From an uncultured Prevotellaceae bacterium (GTDB lineage: Bacteria > Bacteroidota > Bacteroidia > Bacteroidales > Bacteroidaceae): a stretch of DNA of 39,020 nucleotides. Below the pieces are notes generated by a model, which made no database searches, had not been told where the DNA came from, and saw nothing but the letters and a program-made list of their open reading frames with translations. A program made the translations under genes and the position numbers. Shown in pieces: positions 34,770 to 39,020 of this stretch (the first letter of the stretch is position 1; every line of letters starts with the position of its first letter). The DNA lies in the NCBI GenBank assembly GCA_902767045.1, contig CACXFT010000108.1:1-39020 (forward strand), written 5' to 3'.

Positions 34770-35528
34770 ATGAGAAAGAAAATTGTAGCAGGCAACTGGA
34801 AAATGAACATGAACCTGCAAGACGGTATTGCTCTGGCTAAAGAGCTCAACGACACACTTAACGCTGAAAAGCCTAACTGTGATGTGGTTATCTGCACGCC
34901 CTTCATCCACCTGGCTTCGGTGGCTCAGTTCCTCAACCAAGACATCATCGGACTGGGTGCCGAAAACTGCGCCGACAAGGAAAAAGGTGCTTTCACCGGT
35001 GAGGTGAGCGCAGAAATGGTGAAGTCGACCGGTGCCAAGTATGTGATTCTGGGACACTCAGAGCGCCGCGAATACTACCACGAAACACCCGAAATTCTGA
35101 AAGAGAAAGTGCTGCTCGCACTGAAGAACGGACTGAAGGTGATCTTCTGCATTGGCGAAACTCTGGCCGAACGCGAAGCCGAAAAGCAGAACGAGGTGGT
35201 GAAAGCTGAACTCGAAGGCAGCGTGTTCAACCTCACTGAAGAAGAGTTCAAGAACATCATCATTGCCTACGAACCCATCTGGGCCATCGGAACAGGCAAA
35301 ACCGCTACCGCAGAGCAGGCAGAAGAGATTCATGCCTACATTCGCAGCATCGTGGCTGAGAAGTATGGAGCTGCCGTGGCCGAAGAAACCAGCATCCTCT
35401 ACGGCGGAAGCTGCAAGGCAAGCAACGCTCCCGAACTGTTTGCCAAACCCGACATCGACGGTGGTCTCATCGGCGGTGCTTCGCTGAAATGTGCCGACTT
35501 CAAAGGCATCATCGATGCCTGGAAATAA
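34770..35528 (+). CDS. tpiA: Triose-phosphate isomerase
   Basis: The 252-residue protein begins [15 protein letters not shown], with the substrate-binding asparagine and lysine K11. [11 protein letters not shown] holds the catalytic histidine H96, and [17 protein letters not shown] the catalytic glutamate E168 with loop 6. [31 protein letters not shown] forms the phosphate grip. It interconverts dihydroxyacetone phosphate and glyceraldehyde 3-phosphate in glycolysis. It follows the DoxX-like gene by 54 bases and precedes the SPOR gene by 18. Confidence 0.98.
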   Translation: MRKKIVAGNWKMNMNLQDGIALAKELNDTLNAEKPNCDVVICTPFIHLASVAQFLNQDIIGLGAENCADKEKGAFTGEVSAEMVKSTGAKYVILGHSERREYYHETPEILKEKVLLALKNGLKVIFCIGETLAEREAEKQNEVVKAELEGSVFNLTEEEFKNIIIAYEPIWAIGTGKTATAEQAEEIHAYIRSIVAEKYGAAVAEETSILYGGSCKASNAPELFAKPDIDGGLIGGASLKCADFKGIIDAWK

Positions 35529-35546
35529 TCACCAACCTTTTTGAAG

Positions 35547-36128
35547 ATGAAAAAATTCATCATAGCATTCATCGGTCTGTGCGCTGCCACCTGCGGCAAC
35601 GCACAGACTTACCTCGACCACCTGCAGCACAAAGAGCAGGGACAGGCAACCGTAACCGTTACCGAAAGCAAAGAGATTGACGCTCTGGTGAATGGGAAAC
35701 CGACCGCGCAGCCTACCCCACCTGCGAAAAAAACAACACCCAAACCGGAACGGACAACACCCAAGGAGACCAAAAACACCGAACCGAAACATCAGGCGGC
35801 TGTCACCAACGACGAGGCAGAGCCCACTACCGTTGACACCAGCCACAAGGTGATGCGGCAGGGATATAAAGTGAACGGCTATCGCATCCAGGTCTACTAT
35901 GGCGGAAACACCCGCGAAGACAAAAACAAAGCGCAACAGATTGGCAACAGCATCAAAATGAGATTCCCCAGCCAACCTGTTTACACACATTACTATAATC
36001 CACACTGGACATGCCGCGTGGGCAACTTCCGCACATACGAAGAGGCCAACGACATGCTGCAGGCCATCAAGAAGGCGGGCTTCACACAGGCCACCATCAT
36101 GAAAGGGAAAATTACAGTTCAATACTAA
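35547..36128 (+). CDS. Exported SPOR-domain protein
   Basis: I start at ATG 35547 (193 residues) rather than the TTG at 35541. The signal peptide is MKKFIIAFIGLCAATCGNAQ. Residues 40-100 form a Pro/Thr/Lys-rich linker (KPTAQPTPPAKKTTPKPE), followed by a SPOR domain from about 105: GYRIQVYYGGNTREDKNKAQQIG, WTCRVGNFRTYEEANDMLQAIKKAGF. SPOR domains bind glycan strands lacking stem peptides at division sites. It probably sits in the periplasm. Its stop is followed immediately by the folE start (TAA ATG). Confidence 0.92.
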   Translation: MKKFIIAFIGLCAATCGNAQTYLDHLQHKEQGQATVTVTESKEIDALVNGKPTAQPTPPAKKTTPKPERTTPKETKNTEPKHQAAVTNDEAEPTTVDTSHKVMRQGYKVNGYRIQVYYGGNTREDKNKAQQIGNSIKMRFPSQPVYTHYYNPHWTCRVGNFRTYEEANDMLQAIKKAGFTQATIMKGKITVQY

Positions 36129-36716
36129 ATGATCGAAACAGAAATCTATGTCCGCGAGGGGGTTGACGAACTCGCGGCTCATTATAAAGAAATCATCAGT
36201 CTGCTGGGCGAAGACCCTTCGCGCGAAGGACTGGAAAAAACACCCATGCGGGTGGCAAAAGCCATGCAGGTGCTCACACGCGGCTACACACAAGATGCAC
36301 ACAAGGTGCTCACCGATGCGCTCTTCGAAGAAAAATACAACCAGATGGTGATTGTGAAAGACATCGACGTGTTCTCACTCTGCGAACACCACATGCTACC
36401 TTTCTACGGGAAGGCTCACGTGGCCTACATCCCCAACGGCTACATCACGGGCCTTTCTAAAATTGCACGGGTGGTGGACATCTACAGCCACCGACTGCAA
36501 GTGCAGGAAAGACTCACCCAACAAATCAAAGACTGCATTCAGGAAACGCTCAAACCGCTGGGCGTGATGGTGGTGATTGAGGCCAAACACATGTGCATGC
36601 AGATGCGAGGGGTGGAAAAACAGAATGCCATCACCACCACCAGCGACTTCAGCGGGGCGTTCAATCAGGCTAAAACACGCGAGGAGTTCATGAACCTGCT
36701 GCGCTCGAACAAATAA
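36129..36716 (+). CDS. folE: GTP cyclohydrolase I
   Basis: The protein has 195 residues. [23 protein letters not shown] gives the zinc ligands C85 and H88, and [11 protein letters not shown] gives C156. [40 protein letters not shown] and [13 protein letters not shown] cover the rest of the active site. It makes dihydroneopterin triphosphate from GTP, the first step of folate synthesis, whose later step enzyme FolK is also in this window. The ATG adjoins the preceding stop without a gap. Confidence 0.97.
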   Translation: MIETEIYVREGVDELAAHYKEIISLLGEDPSREGLEKTPMRVAKAMQVLTRGYTQDAHKVLTDALFEEKYNQMVIVKDIDVFSLCEHHMLPFYGKAHVAYIPNGYITGLSKIARVVDIYSHRLQVQERLTQQIKDCIQETLKPLGVMVVIEAKHMCMQMRGVEKQNAITTTSDFSGAFNQAKTREEFMNLLRSNK

Positions 36717-36777
36717 AAGCAACTACGCCCACAACACCACATACAAACAGAAACGATAATAATAATTAATAAGGTAT

Positions 36778-37392
36778 ATGAAGAAAACTTTTTCCATGAT
36801 GCTCATGATGTGCTGCACAGCGGCACTCATGCTCGTCTCTTGCAACGACGACAACAGCGGCAACACCATGTCGGATTCGGATGCAAAAATCACTATCGAT
36901 GAAATGCAGGGCACCTATCAGGGAGTGCTCTATGCCAAGATTGACAGCCGCGACACAATGAAAATCAACCTCACATGCGTGGTGGACTCGGTAATTAAAC
37001 TACAGTTCCCCGACACGCTGCTGGCCAACACCACATCGAACCGGGCTCTGCAAATGGCACTCAACGCTGCCAACGACTCGCGCGAACTGAAGGCTGAATA
37101 CCTGATGGGGGGATGGTACGATAGCAACCACACCACCACCTTCATCTACCTCTTCCCACAGTCTATCGTGAAAGAGAACCTGTTGGTGAGCGATACGCAC
37201 CACAAGGTAACCTTCGCCTTTTACACGGGGGTGGATTCGCCGGGGCTCTTCTTCCGCCAGTCGGGGGCACTGAACTTTGAAATGACCGTCGGGGGCATCT
37301 ACTACGACGACAAGCTGCAGAGCGACCTGAACCGCCGACTCACTTTCTACTTCAAAGGCACCAAGCTCAGACATAGCACCCAAGATGTATGA
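36778..37392 (+). CDS. Lipoprotein, DUF4840-like
   Basis: The 204-residue protein begins MKKTFSMMLMMCCTAALMLVSCNDDNSGN, with lipid cysteine at 22 followed by NDD, like the surface lipoprotein export signal of Bacteroidetes. ITIDEMQGTYQGVLYAKIDSRD and FEMTVGGIYYDDKLQSDLNRRLTFYFKG suggest the DUF4840 family, known from Bacteroidales only and without a defined role. Length and layout fit. It starts 61 bases after folE and overlaps xthA by 4 bases (the xthA ATG at 37389 precedes its TGA). Confidence 0.82.
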   Translation: MKKTFSMMLMMCCTAALMLVSCNDDNSGNTMSDSDAKITIDEMQGTYQGVLYAKIDSRDTMKINLTCVVDSVIKLQFPDTLLANTTSNRALQMALNAANDSRELKAEYLMGGWYDSNHTTTFIYLFPQSIVKENLLVSDTHHKVTFAFYTGVDSPGLFFRQSGALNFEMTVGGIYYDDKLQSDLNRRLTFYFKGTKLRHSTQDV

Positions 37393-38141
37393 TGAAGCTC
37401 ATTTCATGGAACGTGAACGGACTGAGGGCCTGCGTGGGAAAAGGGTTCGAAGAAACGTTTAAACAGCTCGATGCCGACTTCTTCTGTCTGCAGGAAACCA
37501 AGATGCAGGCCGGACAGCTCGATCTTTCCTTTCCCGGCTACGATTCTTATTGGAACTATGCCGACAAGAAAGGCTACTCGGGTACGGCCATCTACACCCG
37601 CCACAAGCCTCTGACGGTGAGCTACGGACTGGGAATTGAAGAGCATGACCACGAAGGACGTGTGATTACGCTTGAAATGGACGATTTCTTCCTGGTTACC
37701 GTGTACACACCAAACTCGCAGGATGGGCTGCGCCGGCTCGACTACCGCATGCAGTGGGAAGATGATTTCCGTGCCTACCTGCTCAAACTTGATGCACTGA
37801 AGCCGGTAATCGTGTGCGGCGATATGAACGTGGCACACAACGATATTGACCTGAAGAACCCGGCAACCAACCACCGCAACGCGGGATTCACCGACGAGGA
37901 ACGGGAGAAATTCTCCGCCCTGCTCAACAGCGGCTTCACCGACACCTTCCGACAGCTCTATCCCGAACAGGTTACCTACTCGTGGTGGTCGTACCGCTTC
38001 CATGCCCGCGAAAAGAACATAGGCTGGCGCATCGACTACTTCGTGGTTTCTAACCGCCTGCAAGAACGCCTGCAAGACGCTGCCATACACACTGAAGTGA
38101 TGGGGTCGGACCACTGCCCGGTGGAACTCGTTCTCAAATAA
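37389..38141 (+). CDS. xthA: Exodeoxyribonuclease III
   Basis: The 250-residue protein begins MMKLISWNVNGLRACVGKGF. The catalytic residues are seen in CLQETKMQ (E36), CGDMNVAHNDIDL and GSDHCPVELVL at the end; YSWWSYRFHAREKNIGWRIDYF is the usual DNA-contact stretch. It removes nucleotides from 3' ends and cuts at abasic sites during base-excision repair. Either of two adjacent ATGs (37389 or 37392) could be used. The stop TAA lies inside the left end of the large inverted repeat that follows. Confidence 0.97.
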   Translation: MMKLISWNVNGLRACVGKGFEETFKQLDADFFCLQETKMQAGQLDLSFPGYDSYWNYADKKGYSGTAIYTRHKPLTVSYGLGIEEHDHEGRVITLEMDDFFLVTVYTPNSQDGLRRLDYRMQWEDDFRAYLLKLDALKPVIVCGDMNVAHNDIDLKNPATNHRNAGFTDEEREKFSALLNSGFTDTFRQLYPEQVTYSWWSYRFHAREKNIGWRIDYFVVSNRLQERLQDAAIHTEVMGSDHCPVELVLK

Positions 38142-38435
38142 ACCCAAATCGATCATTAGGGTGCGACGAAAGACGGGGCGACATAATTACAGGCAGGCGG
38201 TGTAGCGTAGCGGAACCCCTGCTAATAGGGCACCCCACCACAACCAAAGCCCCGACGGGGCGACATCAATAAAATCATCAAGTGAACGATTTGATTATGT
38301 CGCCCCGTCGGGGCTTTGGTTGTGGGGGGGTACCTGTTCGCAGGGGTTCCGCTTCACTCCACCGCCTGCCTGTAATTATGTTGCCCCATTGGGGCTTTTG
38401 ATGTGTGTTACATTCTAATGACCGATTTGGGTTTA
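38139..38435. repeat. Large inverted-repeat element (about 297 bp)
   Basis: The outer ends (38139-38158 and 38416-38435) are 20-bp inverted copies of TAAACCCAAATCGATCATTA with one mismatch. The inner arms (38172-38266 and 38297-38390) are about 95 bp each, near-complementary (over 80 percent by eye), around a 30-base centre. The arms contain GCCCCGACGGGGC, itself a palindrome. As RNA or extruded DNA this would be one very long hairpin. No coding potential is seen. It is like a palindromic MITE or a dispersed extragenic repeat. Confidence 0.8.
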
Positions 38436-38485
38436 TAGTAAACAGTTAACAGTGAATAGTTTATAGTGAACAGGGTCATTAGAAT
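38412..38485. repeat. Short inverted repeat joining the large element to the next segment
   Basis: ATTCTAATGACC at 38412-38423 is perfectly complementary to GGTCATTAGAAT at 38474-38485. The stretch between is AT-rich with near-repeats of AGTTAACAGTGAATAG type. The CTAATGACC core recurs at 38917-38925 and, inverted and diverged, near 38151-38159. Confidence 0.6.
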
Positions 38486-38566
38486 AATACAAAAGTCGCG
38501 AAGAGACGTTAGTTGTGTGACACAATTTATAGAATACCCTAATACCAGGAGAAACAATATAGATTG

Positions 38567-38676
38567 GCAGATGACCAAGGGCTGGTCAGCAGATGACCAA
38601 GCAGTGGTCAGCACATGACCAAGCAGTGGTCAGCACATGACCAAAGGCTGGTCAGCAGATGACCAAGGGCTGGTCA
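38567..38676. repeat. Five tandem 22-bp repeats, each with a 6-5-6 palindrome
   Basis: Units begin at 38567, 38589, 38611, 38633 and 38655 and are exactly 22 bases each. They follow GCASATGACCAArSSvTGGTCA. In every unit TGACCA is separated by five bases from its complement TGGTCA. Units 1 and 5 are identical, units 2-4 differ at one to four places in the spacers, and all palindrome arms are kept. This is an array without unique spacers, so not CRISPR. Confidence 0.9.
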
Positions 38677-38697
38677 CCAGTAAACTTTCATGGGGCA

Positions 38698-38897
38698 GCA
38701 CACCGAAGGTGTGCACTTTCAGAAACCGGGGGTTCGAAGTACCCCCGGTAAACACCACCTATACCAATGTCATGACCCTAAAAGGGTCAACGAACCTGAT
38801 GTGCGGGCACTCTTTCAGAGTGCATTCACTTGCTATGGGTTGTGGTCCGGGGGTACTTCGCACCCCCGGTTACTGAAAGTGGACGCTTTCAGCGTCC
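38698..38897. repeat. Hairpin cluster linked by a 36-nt long-range inverted repeat
   Basis: Six short stems lie in 200 bases: 38698-38714 (7 bp, loop of 3), 38725-38749 (ACCGGGGGT/ACCCCCGGT, 9 bp), 38773-38789 (TGACCC-N5-GGGTCA), 38807-38823 (GCACTC-TTTCA-GAGTGC), 38847-38869 (CCGGGGGT/ACCCCCGG) and 38881-38897 (GGACGC-TTTCA-GCGTCC). In addition 38713-38748 pairs with 38847-38882 over 33 of 36 bases, enclosing the two middle stems. Three stems use the same 6-5-6 geometry as the 22-bp repeats. Confidence 0.85.
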
Positions 38898-38917
38898 GAA
38901 GGCCCCTTTCTTGAACC

Positions 38918-38935
38918 TAATGACCAATTTGGGTT
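38918..38935. repeat. Direct copy of the large element's right end
   Basis: TAATGACCAATTTGGGTT matches 38416-38433 at 17 of 18 bases in direct orientation and matches 38141-38158 in inverted orientation. It closes the hairpin cluster on its right side, so the cluster is bracketed by the same end sequence. Confidence 0.7.
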
Positions 38936-38964
38936 AATATAGGTATCACATAGAGGTGCAACAA

Positions 38965-39012
38965 ATAACAATAGCAGCTACAGTCGAATGTGATTGTAGC
39001 TGCTATTGTTAT
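38965..39012. terminator. Perfect 18-bp stem-loop, possibly a terminator
   Basis: ATAACAATAGCAGCTACA (38965-38982) pairs perfectly with 38995-39012 across a 12-base loop. No clear T-run follows on either strand, though the outer ends are AT-rich. It could end transcription from xthA or from a gene to the right of the window, or be the end of a mobile element. Confidence 0.5.
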
Positions 39013-39020
39013 GGTATATA

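Noticed and set aside
37404..38156. 250-codon minus-strand frame
   Set aside because: Antisense to xthA, which is complete with all catalytic motifs.
38567..38676. CRISPR array
   Set aside because: The 22-bp units are contiguous with no unique spacers of 25-40 bases, and no cas gene is in the window.
38637..38914. Small plus-strand ORFs of 74-79 codons
   Set aside because: They run through the tandem repeats and hairpins and carry no recognisable domain. The DNA constraint here is structural.

Overview
The window looks like a chromosomal segment of a Bacteroidetes, most likely a Prevotella-type member of the Bacteroidales. The evidence is the conserved run ftsX / DUF3098 / uppP / truB / queA / folK, the run DUF1599 / DoxX-like / tpiA / SPOR / folE, several promoters of the Bacteroidetes type (TTTG, about 19 bases, TAnnTTTG), weak Shine-Dalgarno signals, and many lipoproteins with acidic residues after the lipid cysteine. 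The genus is an inference and no ribosomal RNA is present.

Region 1 (1-9.8 kb, plus strand, clearly AT-rich) is a surface-polysaccharide (capsule or O-antigen-like) locus. It holds the tail of a probable Wzx flippase, a second decayed flippase tail, a polysaccharide pyruvyl transferase, five recognisable glycosyltransferases plus one GT-A-like protein, a hexapeptide acetyltransferase and a Wzy-type polymerase. Most genes overlap by 4 bases. A WecG/TagA/CpsF glycosyltransferase at 15.7 kb closes the locus.

Region 2 (9.8-15.5 kb) is an accessory insert inside that locus. Its core is a compact three-gene set: a GHKL ATPase fused to a PD-(D/E)XK nuclease, a PtuA-like ABC ATPase and a PtuB-like HNH nuclease. 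I read it as a Septu-type anti-phage module with an extra GHKL-nuclease subunit, and it is the best candidate here for a poorly described system. It is followed by the 5' stub of an acyltransferase-3 gene and a minus-strand DUF3791 / DUF3990 / small-protein operon with a strong promoter, which is a possible ADP-ribosyltransferase-fold toxin-antitoxin locus.

Region 3 (16.5-32.4 kb, mostly minus strand, higher GC) is housekeeping. It contains the ftsX-to-folK operon (cell division, undecaprenyl phosphate recycling, tRNA modification, folate), a radical SAM protein, a lipoprotein, a divergent LpxA paralogue, a complete RND efflux operon (adaptor, pump, outer-membrane channel), another lipoprotein and a CCA-adding/poly(A) polymerase family protein.

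Region 4 (32.5-38.1 kb, plus strand) holds a small lipoprotein, DUF1599, DoxX-like, tpiA, SPOR, folE, a lipoprotein and xthA.

Region 5 (38.14-39.02 kb) has no credible gene but is extraordinarily structured. It contains a roughly 297-bp inverted-repeat element that overlaps the xthA stop codon, five exact-length 22-bp repeats that each carry a 6-5-6 palindrome, a series of further short hairpins linked by a 36-nt long-range inverted repeat, and a perfect 18-bp stem at the end.
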